Source of the DNA: Paludibaculum fermentans_A
Lineage (GTDB): Bacteria > Acidobacteriota > Terriglobia > Bryobacterales > Bryobacteraceae
Assembly: GCF_051172195.1 (NCBI RefSeq)
Contig: NZ_JBPJAQ010000003.1
Coordinates: forward strand, 124,001-188,000
Length of the DNA stretch: 64,000 bases
Direction: 5' to 3'
Part shown: in pieces, positions 52,432 through 62,100 of the stretch
How positions within the stretch are numbered: the stretch's first letter is position 1
How the letters are laid out: each line of letters opens with the position of its first letter
Position numbers and translations under genes: made by a program
Notes under the pieces: generated by a model
What the model saw: the letters and a program-made list of their open reading frames with translations, nothing else
What the model was told of the DNA's origin: nothing
Databases searched by the model: none

Positions 52432-55400
52432 GTGTATAACTGTCATCGGAAGAAGTCCTCTCTCCTTCGCTTGCTGGCAGCTCTCACAGCGCTCTCGTTC
52501 GGTCCTCTCGCGGGTCAGTCCACGAAGGCCGAACTCTTCGGCGTGGTGTCCGATCCCGGTCATCTGCCTGTATCCCTGGCCATTGTGCAATTGACAAACA
52601 CCGGCACGAACCTGGTGTCTTCGGTGACGACCCGGACGGATGGCAGCTACCAGTTCCTGGCCCTGCCGGCGGGCGCCTATCAGGTCTCGGTGCAGAAACC
52701 GGGCTTTGCTCCGCTGCAACGGGATGGAATCACCTTGCGGGTGGGCGACCGGCTGGAGGTGCCGCTGACGTTGAAGGTGGGCGACGCGACCCAGGTTGTG
52801 GAGGTGACGGCGGCGGCTCCTTTGCTGCAGGCCAGCCGGGGCACGGTGAGTTATGTCGTGGAGCAGCGCAAGGTCGTGACGCTGCCCTTGGATGGGCGCA
52901 ACTTTGTCCCGTTGATCGCGCTCTCGCCCGGAGTCAGCCTGCCGCCTGGCAACCTGCTGCCGCGGGTGAACGGCAGCCGGCCGCGGGTGAGTGAGTACAT
53001 CTACGACGGTGTGAGCGTGCTGCAGCCGGAACCCGGGCAGGTGGCATTCTATCCCGTCATCGACGCGATTGACGAGTTTCGGGTGGAAGCGAACAGCTAT
53101 TCAGCAGAGTACGGCCGGTCGAACGGTGGTGTGATCATGGTGAACCAGAAAGCCGGCACCAACGATCTGCACGGCACACTCTTCGAGTTCTTCCGCAATG
53201 AGAAGCTGAACGCCCGGAACCTGTTTGCCACCACGGGCGGCAAGCCGTTGTTTCGGCGCAACCAGTATGGATTCGTGCTGGGCGGCCCCATCCAGAAGGA
53301 CAAGACGTTCTTCTTCCTCGACTGGCAGGGTACGCGGCTGAATACAGGTGTGGTGCGTACGAGTACGGTGCCCACCACGGCCCAAAAGAGTGGCGTCTTC
53401 ACGAATGCGATCTTCGATCCGTTGACCACCCGCCGCACGGAGGCCGGTTACGCTCGCGATGCATTTGCCGCGAACACCGTGCCCGCCAGCCGGTTCGACC
53501 GTGCAACATTGGCGGTGCTGGGCCGCTATCCCGCGCCGAATGTCTTCACCGCGGCGGGTGGTGAAGCCTCTGCAAACAACTACCGGCGGCTGGGCAACGA
53601 CACCACGGCGGCCGACCAGTTTGACGCGCGCCTGGACCGGTATCTGGGCGCCCGCCACCGGTTGTTTGGCCGCTATTCCTACTTGCGGGACGACAGCCGT
53701 CCCACCACACCACTGCCGGACGGCAGCGGCAATCTCACCAGCGGCGTGATCGGCAACACGCTCACGCGGGCTGACAGCATCGCCGCGGAGCACACCTGGA
53801 GCCTCTCGGCGCTGTCGGTGAATCAGGCGCGTTTCGGCTACACCCGCCGCAAGTTCGACCGGGATGCGCTGCGCACCGGGCAGCCGGTCGCGCAGACGAC
53901 GCTGATCCCCAACATCCCGGTGACTTCATTTCCTGATGTCCTGCCCACCTACGATGTGGTGGGCCTGCAGCAACTGGGTGCGCCGGCCAGCGGCAATGCT
54001 GCCTTCACGACATCCGTGACGCAGTTCATCGACAACTTCTCCTGGGTCCGCGGAGGACACAGCCTGAAGGCGGGCACCGACATCCGGCACGAAACGCTGG
54101 ATGTGCTGCAGCCGCCGAGCCCGACCGGCAACTTCCAGTTCACCAACATCTTCACCAGCGGACTCACGGCCGCCGGCACGGCGCAGGCCGGCACCGGCAA
54201 CAGCGTAGCGTCGTTTCTGGTAGGCCAGGTGGGCCGGTTCAGCATCGACGCGCAACCTCAATTGATCCAGCCTCGAGCCAACATCGCCGAGTTCTTCCTG
54301 CAGGACGACTGGCGCGCCAGCCGACGGCTGAATGTGAATCTCGGGGTGCGCTATACGCTGAACTTCCCATCAACCGTCGTGGACGACCAAGGCGCTGTGT
54401 TCAACCTGGCCACGCAGAAGCTGGACTACCTGGGGCAGAACGGGTTTCCACGCGCCGCCCGCAATCTGGAGAAGAAGAACTTCGCGCCAAGGGCCGGGTT
54501 GGCCTACAGGGTCAACGATACGCTCGTGGTTCGCTCAGGGTATGGCATGACCTGGATCGAGCAGGCGGGCATTACAACCCCATTCACAACACCGCTCTTC
54601 CCCTTCATCCAGACGCTGGGGCAGCAGTCGCTGGACAACATCAATCCGGCCTTTGTGCTGTCGTCCGGTCCCACGGTGGGGCTGCAGAGTCCGTCGCCCG
54701 ATTCCGGCCTGGGGCAGGGCGTCTTCGGCGTCCAGAAGAACAATGGCAGCGGCTATGCCCAGCAGTGGAATTTTACGCTGCAGAAGACCTGGGGTGAGGA
54801 CTGGAGCGTGGAAGCCGGCTACCTGGGCTCCAAACTAACTCGCCTGGGCGTGCCCGACGTCAATCTGAACCAGCTCGCGGTGGAGCAGTTGGCACTGGGC
54901 TCGCAGCTCACGCAGCAGGTGGCGAATCCGTATTTCGGACAGATCCCGGCGAACACCTCGCTGGGGACCCAGACGATTGCGCGCGGGCAGTTGCTGCGGC
55001 CCTATCCGCGATTCACTACGGTCACTTTGTACCGCAACAATACGGGCCACTCAACCTATCACTCGTTCCAGGCGCGGGTGGAGAAACGGTTTTCGAAGGG
55101 ACTGACTTTCACCGCGGCGTATACGTTCTCCCGGTTGATCGACGATGCGGGCGCGGTGTTCGATTCCGCGGTGCTCACCGGACCAGTCGCGAACTTCCAG
55201 GCGGCCGACAGCTACAACAAGCGACTGGAGAAGGATGTCTCGACGGGCAATATCCCGAACATCTTCTCCAGCGGGTTCGTCTACCAGGTGCCGGTGGGCC
55301 GCGGCCGTGCAAAAGCGTTGGAGGGCTGGAAGGACGCACTGGCGGGCGGTTGGCAGGTGGGCGGAATCGTGCGTGCGCAATCCGGCAGCCCTATTGCGAT

Positions 55401-55788
55401 AACGCAGGCCACCAACTTCAATGCTTTCGCCGGATTCGGCATCCAGCGGCCCAATCGCGTCGCGGACCCGGCCCTGCCCGTGGATCAACGCAGCACCGGC
55501 CGCTGGTTCAACACCGCGGCCTTCATCCAGGCGCCGCAGTTCACCATTGGTAGCAGTTCCCGCAATCCCGTCAGCGGACCCGGCTACCGAACGGTCGACC
55601 TGATGGTGGGTAAGACATTTCCGATCACGGAGCGCGTGCGGACTGAATTCCGCGCGGAAGCGTTCAATGTGACGAACACTCCGCCGCTGGGCAACCCGAA
55701 CGGCAGCTTCGGCAGCGCGGCCTTCGGGACGATCACAACGGCCCTGGATCCGCGTGTTTTCGAACTGGTTCTGAAGCTTCAATTTTGA
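52432..55788 (+). CDS. Oar-like TonB-dependent receptor
   Basis: A 1,118-residue outer-membrane protein. Signal peptide (RKKSSLLRLLAALTALSFGPLAGQ), carboxypeptidase-regulatory domain (about 32-115: ELFGVVSDPGHLPVSLAIVQLTNTGTNLVSSVTTRTDGSYQFLALPAGAYQVSVQKPGF), plug (LPLDGRNFVPLIALSPGV, NGSRPRVSEYIYDGVS, EFRVEANSYSAEYGRSNGGVIMVNQKAGTNDLHGTLFEFFRNEKLNARNLF), then a very long beta-barrel ending in LKLQF. This is the Oar/acidobacterial expanded family, often tied to glycan uptake. The frame begins at GTG 52432 without a clear ribosome-binding site, so the start is uncertain. Confidence 0.92.
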   Translation: MYNCHRKKSSLLRLLAALTALSFGPLAGQSTKAELFGVVSDPGHLPVSLAIVQLTNTGTNLVSSVTTRTDGSYQFLALPAGAYQVSVQKPGFAPLQRDGITLRVGDRLEVPLTLKVGDATQVVEVTAAAPLLQASRGTVSYVVEQRKVVTLPLDGRNFVPLIALSPGVSLPPGNLLPRVNGSRPRVSEYIYDGVSVLQPEPGQVAFYPVIDAIDEFRVEANSYSAEYGRSNGGVIMVNQKAGTNDLHGTLFEFFRNEKLNARNLFATTGGKPLFRRNQYGFVLGGPIQKDKTFFFLDWQGTRLNTGVVRTSTVPTTAQKSGVFTNAIFDPLTTRRTEAGYARDAFAANTVPASRFDRATLAVLGRYPAPNVFTAAGGEASANNYRRLGNDTTAADQFDARLDRYLGARHRLFGRYSYLRDDSRPTTPLPDGSGNLTSGVIGNTLTRADSIAAEHTWSLSALSVNQARFGYTRRKFDRDALRTGQPVAQTTLIPNIPVTSFPDVLPTYDVVGLQQLGAPASGNAAFTTSVTQFIDNFSWVRGGHSLKAGTDIRHETLDVLQPPSPTGNFQFTNIFTSGLTAAGTAQAGTGNSVASFLVGQVGRFSIDAQPQLIQPRANIAEFFLQDDWRASRRLNVNLGVRYTLNFPSTVVDDQGAVFNLATQKLDYLGQNGFPRAARNLEKKNFAPRAGLAYRVNDTLVVRSGYGMTWIEQAGITTPFTTPLFPFIQTLGQQSLDNINPAFVLSSGPTVGLQSPSPDSGLGQGVFGVQKNNGSGYAQQWNFTLQKTWGEDWSVEAGYLGSKLTRLGVPDVNLNQLAVEQLALGSQLTQQVANPYFGQIPANTSLGTQTIARGQLLRPYPRFTTVTLYRNNTGHSTYHSFQARVEKRFSKGLTFTAAYTFSRLIDDAGAVFDSAVLTGPVANFQAADSYNKRLEKDVSTGNIPNIFSSGFVYQVPVGRGRAKALEGWKDALAGGWQVGGIVRAQSGSPIAITQATNFNAFAGFGIQRPNRVADPALPVDQRSTGRWFNTAAFIQAPQFTIGSSSRNPVSGPGYRTVDLMVGKTFPITERVRTEFRAEAFNVTNTPPLGNPNGSFGSAAFGTITTALDPRVFELVLKLQF

Positions 55789-55796
55789 GGTGAATT

Positions 55797-55977
55797 ATGC
55801 CCTCTCGCCGGGCGTGCCTGATACTGCTGCTGGCCTTGGCTGCTGGCCGATACGGCGGATGGCAAGCCTTTGGGCGAGGGACAAGGCCCTTTCGGGTTGG
55901 TGGCGCCGGGGGATAAACGAGGCGCTCGCGGAGTTCGCATGTTAACCGGGCTCCAGTTGGCTCTCCTCAGAAAGTGA
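55797..55977 (+). pseudogene. Remnant of a secreted molybdopterin oxidoreductase
   Basis: An ATG at 55797 opens a signal-peptide-like MPSRRACLILLLALAAG that stops after 39 residues. In the next frame, ADTADGKPLGEGQGPFGLVAPGDKRGARGVRMLTGLQLALLRK ends at 55975-55977. The second piece closely resembles the C-terminus of sulfite-oxidase-type molybdopterin-binding proteins (DGKPL...GPxRLVxPGDKRxARWVRxxTxL). I read this as a gene that lost its middle and shifted frame. It follows the TonB receptor by 8 bases and precedes a regulator with a molybdate-type binding domain. Confidence 0.5.
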
Positions 55978-56019
55978 CCGGCCGGCCGAAGAGCGTCACA
56001 ATGAGAAGGCAGGAATTGC

Positions 56020-57141
56020 ATGCCGACTTCGATCCGCAATTATCTTGGTGCTGTCCGCCGGGCGCGTGGCGTCAGCGCGGCCGAACTGGCGCGGCGGGTG
56101 GGCGTCAGCAGGCAGACGATTCACGCGATTGAGGCCGGTTCGTACATTCCCAATACGGAAGTCACGCTGAAGCTCAGCCGCGAACTGGAAGTCCAGGTGG
56201 CCGAGTTGTTCGCGCTGGAGCCGGAGACTTCTGCCGCTCCGGATGCCATCGATTCGGAGGTGCTGAGCGCGGTCCCGGCCCAGAAGGGCCAGGCTGTGCG
56301 GATCTGCCGCGTAGGGGAGCACCTGGTGAGCATTCCGGTCCAGTCCGCGCCTTACTATCTACCCGAGGCGGATGGTGTCATCGCTCGCGTTGGGCGGTCG
56401 GCCGGACGAGCGGAACTGGCCGTGTTTGCCCCGGAAGACCCGCAGCAGAAGAAGATTACGCTGGCGGGGTGCGATCCGGCGATCGGCCTGGTCTCCAGCA
56501 TGGTGGAGAAGCTGAGTGGGGTGGAACTGGTCTCCGCGGCCGCCTCCAGCCGGCTGGCGCTCAACTGGCTGAAGGAAGGCAAGATCCACATCGCGGGTTC
56601 GCACCTGGAGGATCCCGCGACAGGCGAATTCAATCTGCCGTATCTGCGGCTGGTGTTTCCCGATGACGATCTGGCCGTTGTCACCTTCGCCCGCTGGGAA
56701 GAGGGTTTTGTCATTGCAGCCGGCAATCCGTTGGGGATCCGCTCGGCCGGCGATCTGGCCGGAGCCCCGGTGCGGTTTGTGAATCGGGAACAGGGCTCAG
56801 GGAGCCGCGGGCTGCTCGACCGGTTGCTGGCCGAGGCCGGCGTACCCGCGCGAAGGGTGACAGGCTACGATCGTGTTGCCTGCGGGCATCTGGCGGCCGC
56901 CTATGCCGTCCTGGCCGGCGAGGCAGATTGCTGCCTGGCGACACGTTCTGCGGCGCAGGCATTCGGGCTAGACTTCGTGCCCCTGCGCAGCGAGCGCTAC
57001 GATTTCGTCATGCGGCGGCAGACCCTGGAGATGCCCGCGGTGCAGAGCCTGCTGGATGTGCTGCAGAGAGCGGCACTGCGGCGCAAGCTGGAGACACTGG
57101 CGGGCTACGATACGGCGCAGACAGGATCGGTGCAGGCCTGA
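56020..57141 (+). CDS. XRE-type regulator with a periplasmic-binding-protein-like sensor domain
   Basis: 373 residues. The N-terminal HTH (RNYLGAVRRARGVSAAELARRVGVSRQTIHAIEAGSYIPNTEVTLKLSRELEVQVAELF) is of the XRE/Cro type. Residues about 150-360 form a PBP-like domain related to molybdate/tungstate-binding regulators: AGCDPAIGLVSSMVEKLSGVELVSAAASSRLALNWLKEGKIHIAGSHLEDPATGEFNLPYLRLVF, RFVNREQGSGSRGLLDRLLAEAGV, CGHLAAAYAVLAGEADCCLATRSAAQAFGLDFVPLRSERYDFVMRR. It probably represses or activates molybdenum-related genes in response to a small oxyanion. The neighbouring oxidoreductase remnant supports this. Confidence 0.88.
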   Translation: MPTSIRNYLGAVRRARGVSAAELARRVGVSRQTIHAIEAGSYIPNTEVTLKLSRELEVQVAELFALEPETSAAPDAIDSEVLSAVPAQKGQAVRICRVGEHLVSIPVQSAPYYLPEADGVIARVGRSAGRAELAVFAPEDPQQKKITLAGCDPAIGLVSSMVEKLSGVELVSAAASSRLALNWLKEGKIHIAGSHLEDPATGEFNLPYLRLVFPDDDLAVVTFARWEEGFVIAAGNPLGIRSAGDLAGAPVRFVNREQGSGSRGLLDRLLAEAGVPARRVTGYDRVACGHLAAAYAVLAGEADCCLATRSAAQAFGLDFVPLRSERYDFVMRRQTLEMPAVQSLLDVLQRAALRRKLETLAGYDTAQTGSVQA

Positions 57142-57256
57142 GAGCCAGCGATTGCTGCCGGCCGAGGTCACTGTGTCTCTCGGAGCGCTCGGAGGTCCAT
57201 TGAAGTCTTTCAGGTTTGAAACTATGATTTGAATGACTCATCCTCGAAGGGATCTT

Positions 57257-57847
57257 ATGCGCCATCCAATTCTGATTGCTCTTCTCCTGGTTCCGGGATC
57301 CGCCCTATTTGTTGCGCCCGCCCAGACTATTAAGAACGACACGGAGTTCCGCGTGAAGCTCACGGCGCCGCTCAGCACGGAGACGAACAAGAAGGGCGAC
57401 AAGATCACCGCCATGATCCTGCAGCCGCCGGAATTCGCGAACGCCATGATGGAAGGTGAGGTGAAGGAGTCGAAGAGCGGCGGAAAGGTCAACGGCAAGT
57501 CGATCCTGAGCTTCACGTTTCAAACCATCAACAGCGGCGGCAAGGTGATCCCGGTCAACTCCGACGTGAAATCCTGCTTCAACTCCAAAGGCCAGGCGAA
57601 CGTGGATGAAGAAGGCCGCATCATTGAGAAGAAGAGCAACGTCGGCAAGCTGGCCGCGGTTACCGGGGCTGGCGCCCTGATCGGCGCGCTGGCGGGTGGA
57701 GCCAAAGGTGCTGCTATTGGAGCCGGAGCAGGCGCGGCGGCGGCCCTCGTCCTGATCCAGGTGGGCGCCAAGGGAGCCAACGTCACTTTCGCCTCGGGCA
57801 GTGAGATTGTGCTCTCAGTCCGTGAGCGGCGTGAGGCAGCCAAGTAG
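57257..57847 (+). CDS. Secreted protein with a glycine-zipper segment
   Basis: 196 residues, signal peptide MRHPILIALLLVPGSALFVAPAQ. The first half is beta-rich (NDTEFRVKLTAPLSTETNKKGDKITAMILQPPEFANAMMEGEVKESKSGGKVNGKSILSFTFQTI). Residues 135-170 form a glycine-zipper hydrophobic stretch (AVTGAGALIGALAGGAKGAAIGAGAGAAAALVLIQVG). No catalytic motif is seen. ATG 57257, preceded by GAAGGGA, is preferred to ATG 57233. Similar proteins are common in Acidobacteriota but uncharacterised. Confidence 0.75.
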   Translation: MRHPILIALLLVPGSALFVAPAQTIKNDTEFRVKLTAPLSTETNKKGDKITAMILQPPEFANAMMEGEVKESKSGGKVNGKSILSFTFQTINSGGKVIPVNSDVKSCFNSKGQANVDEEGRIIEKKSNVGKLAAVTGAGALIGALAGGAKGAAIGAGAGAAAALVLIQVGAKGANVTFASGSEIVLSVRERREAAK

Positions 57848-57878
57848 GCCGCCCCAACCGCAATTCCACATAAGCGCG

Positions 57879-59192
57879 CTAAGCCTGGGGCTGGCCGCAA
57901 TTCGCGCAGAAGCGCTGGCCCGGAACGCGCACCGTGCCGCACCGCGAACAGAGCTGCACCGTCTCCGCCGGCGTCAAACCGGCTTCGCTCGCGGTCATCC
58001 AATTGGGCAGATCCTGGTTCCACACCAGTGTTTCGGGTGGAAGGGAAGGCAGCATTCTGAGCAGTGTCGCCTCGTCGATGGGTCCACGGCTCTGGCCGGC
58101 ATGGATGACATGCCAGGCTTTCGGCGGCAGCGGAGGAGGCGGCGCGGACGCCGCGAGTGGCTCGGGTGCGGCGGCCGGAGGCGGCGCCGGTACGCTGGGT
58201 GGCGGCGGTGCGGGCGGACGCAGGGCAAAGTGCAGGGTCGCTGCCAGTTCATCCTGGTCGAGCGCCGCGATTGCGCCGGCCTGCCCAGCCATGGCGAATA
58301 GCAACAAGTGATAGGTGCTGCGTATCAGCAGCACAATGTCGCGACCGAGTTGGCCATCGGCCTGCGGTTCCGTGACGCCGAGGGCCACCTTGCTGACATC
58401 GTGCAGCACGCCGTCGGAGAGAACCTTGCCGCCCGTGGTGAGTTCGTAGCGAGGACTGCGGCTTTCCGCCGCGGTCTCCACCCATCCGGCGCGCATCAGT
58501 TCCCCCAGCGCCGAGGCCACCTCGTGGTCCGTAAGGGACGTGACGAGTTGGCCGGGAATCAGCTTCTCGACGAAGAGGAGCGGCCAGCGGAAGTCTTCAC
58601 TCGCGGAGTCGCGCAGGCGCTCCAGAATCTCATCGCGAGAAAAGGTCGAGCCAGGTGCGCTGTGGGTCAGCATGCCGTGCAGACGGGCCGCCCGCATCTG
58701 ATCGAGGACCGCGAGAAACACAACCACCGCGGGTGTCGAAAGCTTGCAGCCGATCTCGTCGTTGCTGAGCCCGCTGCCGGCCGCGAGCATTTTGCTGATG
58801 GAGGTTTGGACGCTGGCCTGGGTCCAGAAGGTAATGCGTCGCGGGTCGACTGTTCCCCCCAACGCGACAATCGAGTCTTCCACGCTGGTGGACCAGGCGA
58901 GGGCCGCACGGCTGACGGTCTCGTCCGCCATGGTGTGATGCCAGTGGGCCATCTTCGCCGGGGCACGCAGGATGGCTGCAGCCACAGCCAGACGCACTTG
59001 GAGTTCCGGGCTCAAAGCCTGAAAGGCCGCGGCCACTTCAGTTGTGCGCTGGCCGCCCGTCCCGGGAGGAATGAGCGACATTGCATTCGCGCGGGCGCCC
59101 AGCGAATCGGCCAGCTCTGCCAGATCGTCGAGTGCGATGAGGAAGTCTTCTTCCTCTACGAGCACCAGGGGTGTTGTGATTGCAGTGTTCAT
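57879..59192 (-). CDS. GYF-domain and zinc-ribbon protein (third gene of metalloprotease operon)
   Basis: 437 residues with no signal peptide. A helical region (1-330), possibly with winged-helix elements (LTDHEVASALGELMRAGWVETAAESRSPRYELTTGGKVL), is followed by a Pro/Ala-rich linker (about 332-375). A GYF_2 domain follows (WHVIHAGQSRGPIDEATLLRMLPSLPPETLVWNQDLPNWMTASEAG, about 378-423) and a C-terminal zinc ribbon (C-x2-C then FCANCG). GYF_2 domains bind peptides and often link to membrane or secretion complexes. AGGAGGG precedes the ATG, and the gene starts 1 base after the stop of the giant gene. Confidence 0.78.
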   Translation of the reverse strand: MNTAITTPLVLVEEEDFLIALDDLAELADSLGARANAMSLIPPGTGGQRTTEVAAAFQALSPELQVRLAVAAAILRAPAKMAHWHHTMADETVSRAALAWSTSVEDSIVALGGTVDPRRITFWTQASVQTSISKMLAAGSGLSNDEIGCKLSTPAVVVFLAVLDQMRAARLHGMLTHSAPGSTFSRDEILERLRDSASEDFRWPLLFVEKLIPGQLVTSLTDHEVASALGELMRAGWVETAAESRSPRYELTTGGKVLSDGVLHDVSKVALGVTEPQADGQLGRDIVLLIRSTYHLLLFAMAGQAGAIAALDQDELAATLHFALRPPAPPPPSVPAPPPAAAPEPLAASAPPPPLPPKAWHVIHAGQSRGPIDEATLLRMLPSLPPETLVWNQDLPNWMTASEAGLTPAETVQLCSRCGTVRVPGQRFCANCGQPQA

Positions 59193-59193
59193 C

Positions 59194-62100
59194 TTATTTC
59201 CCTCCTATGGCCCCGTGGTACTGGGTCACATTAGTCCGCACCGCATCTCCGAAGCTCTGTTCGGTGAAGCCGTTCTTCTCGAGCACTTTCAGGGCCTGGC
59301 TGGGATTCCGGTTGATCTGATTCGAGATCTCGACGAGCTTGGGATCCAGGCCCGGGGGCGACTTGGGCAGACCCGCCGACTGCAGTTGCCCGGCCTGCAC
59401 CGGATTGCCCGACATGTTGTTGATGCGCCCGGCCAGATCCTGCTCACGGCCCATCGCTTTCGCCAGCGATTTGACATCGGTATGCTCGGTGACTGACTTC
59501 ACCTGCTGCGCACTGAAGTCCTTAAACTCGCTGGCGGCGAACTTGGTCGGATCCGCGGGCAGTTGTCCGGTGACAGCCAGTTGGTTCATGCCATGCTGGT
59601 CTACCACGGCCTGCCCGGAAATGTTGTGTGAACTGACCGACCCGTCGCTGCACGACTCAAACATCTTGCCTTTGCCTTGCACCGCCATGCGGCTGCCGGT
59701 GAACCCAGGCGGATAGGCATCGCCTGGTCCGGAGCCTTTGCCGATGCCGTTATACGTCTTGTAGTCGATGTCATTGATGCCGCGGCTGAACCCGTCGGCG
59801 CGCAGGTTGCGGTCCACGTTTTCGGTGAGGTGCTGGCCGAATTTCGCCTGCAACTCGTTGTTGGCCTCTTCCATGCTCATCGTGCGGCCCAGGTCACGGC
59901 TGCGCTGTTCGGCGTAGCCGGCCAGATCCGCCTTGTCGAAGTTGGTCGAATGCGTCGCATCAAAGTCGGTCCGAGCCTTGGGATTCCCACCCGGCTTGGC
60001 GCTCGATCCGGAATCGCCTATGACGCTGCTCTTCACCTTCACGCCCGTCTCGGCTTCGAATGAGCGCATGCTGTCGCGGACGCCATTGTCGATATTCTGG
60101 CCGACGCGATTTGCCAGCCGGGCATTCAGCAGCTTCGCTTCCTCCGCACTCAGTGCGCCAGCCTTCTGGAGGTTGGCCAAGCGGTCCATGCCGCCCTGGC
60201 TATAGAGCTTGGCGATGTCCGCTGGATCGCTGGAAGCCAGCACCCGGCTGACGGCCGACCGGGTCGGCTGAAGGGTTTCGGGCACCGTGGTGAACAGGTT
60301 CGACATGCGATTACTGAGTGACTTGCTGCCCGCCTGCACGGCCTGGTCAGCGGTTTGCACCGCCTTGCCCACAGGCTCCAGCATTTCGCCCACGCCCCGT
60401 GCGACATTCGGGAACGCCTTGGGGAAGTAGTGCATCATCGCGCCGCCCAATACGGTGGGGCCCGCCTCGATCACGCCCGTCTTGAAACCAGCCTTGAAGA
60501 TCTCGGCGTCCGAGGCGCCGCGCATGGCGGCATCGTGCTGCGCGTAGCCCATATTGGCTGCCGTGTAGGCCGCTTCCGACCACCCGGCCGTGGCGACGCC
60601 TGCCGTCAGCCGGCCCAGCAGTGAGGCCGCTGTGCCGGCCAGGGTCGAGTTGCCCTGCGCGTCTTTTCCCGTGATAATTTCGCGCAAGGAGCCGGATGCC
60701 GCTTCCGACATCGTATCCAGGAAGCCGGGTTGGTTCCGCAATGACGATTCCGGGGCCACGGCTCCGCTGATCGAGTCACCGGTATACTTTCGCGTTGCCT
60801 GGATAGCGTTCCAGTCGATGGGTTTGCCGGCGTAGATGTCCTTGATCAGTTGGTCGGTCTTGCCGACGACGTCACCCGGACCACCCGGATTCCACAGATC
60901 GTGCTTCAACGCGGCCTGCTGGATGCGGCTCAGGTAGGCAGCCGCCTCTGCCTGCTGCTTGCGTTGGGCCACCTGCTGGTCCATCTCCTTGCTGAACCAG
61001 TCTTCCCGGCGCCGCATCTTCTCGTTTTCGGCGTCCATGAACTGGCGGTTTTTCACCAGATCCTGTTGCCAGCGATCGAATTCATTGGGGTCGAAGAAAG
61101 TCCCACTGGCCGCATTCCTCCACTGGCCGGCCTGCGGATCGTAGACGATCTCGTAGTCGCGGCCATCGAGCCCCTTCAGCACGCGCGTGTTGCGCGCCTG
61201 ATCCGTGGCTGCCGCAATCGCCTGGGCCTGCGCATCGTTGGCCACGGCCTGCTGTTTCAGGTAGTCCATGTAGTCCTGATACTGCTGGCGAAGCCGCTCG
61301 TAGTTGGGGTCCGTCTTGTCCGCGGTCGCGTCCTGCTCGTCCCACTGTTTCTTCAGGCGATCGTATTCATCCAGGGCCTTGTCGCGAGCCGAGGTCGCCG
61401 CGTCGTGTTGGGCACCGTAAGCACCGGGCGGTGGCCCCTGCGTGGGCGGAATCAGTGCGGGGATGGTGCCTCCGACCGCTGAGCCGGCACCCCCGATGTT
61501 GGCGCGCCCCTGCAAGTGGGTGCCGATCTCCAACTGGTGACAGGAGACATCCGGATTCGGGCGCCACATGAACGCAGGCATCTCAGTGACCGGAGCCACC
61601 TGGTGCATGATCAGCCAGCCGCCCGCGTATCCGCCGACAGCGGCGGCCAGCAGTTCGGCCGCTGGATAGGTTGCCTCTCCCAGCGGCACCGCGCCATCGG
61701 CGGCGGAGGCTGAGCGATTGAAAAAGAGTTTCTTGATGAGCCCGCGGACGGCGGCGCGAAAGCAGCGCGACAGCATTCCGGGGCACACGCCCATCAGCAT
61801 CAGCGACGAATAGGCCACCACATAGCCGCCCATGGCGCCCCAGTAGTTCGGGTCGCCCCATCCGCGCGCCCCGTACATGTCGGGCAGAACGAACTTCTGC
61901 AGCAGGTCCGCCGCCCCGTAAACCCCGCCGCACACCAGGCCGAGAAATGGATTGAAGCCTGAGATGATGCCCATCAGCGGATAGACGATGGCGTCGGTGC
62001 CGATATGGCCCAAGGGCGTGGTTTGAATGCCCCGCCAGGCCAGGAATACCATGGAGAACGCCAGCAGGACGGGATGGCGCTTGGTGAGCGATTCGATCTC

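Noticed and set aside
58308..59234. 308-residue plus-strand frame opposite the GYF gene
   Set aside because: The minus-strand gene has a strong ribosome-binding site, a GYF_2 domain and a zinc ribbon; the plus frame has none.
60850..61482. 210-residue hydrophobic-looking plus-strand frame inside the giant gene
   Set aside because: Antisense to a coiled-coil region; hydrophobicity reflects the complement of charged codons.
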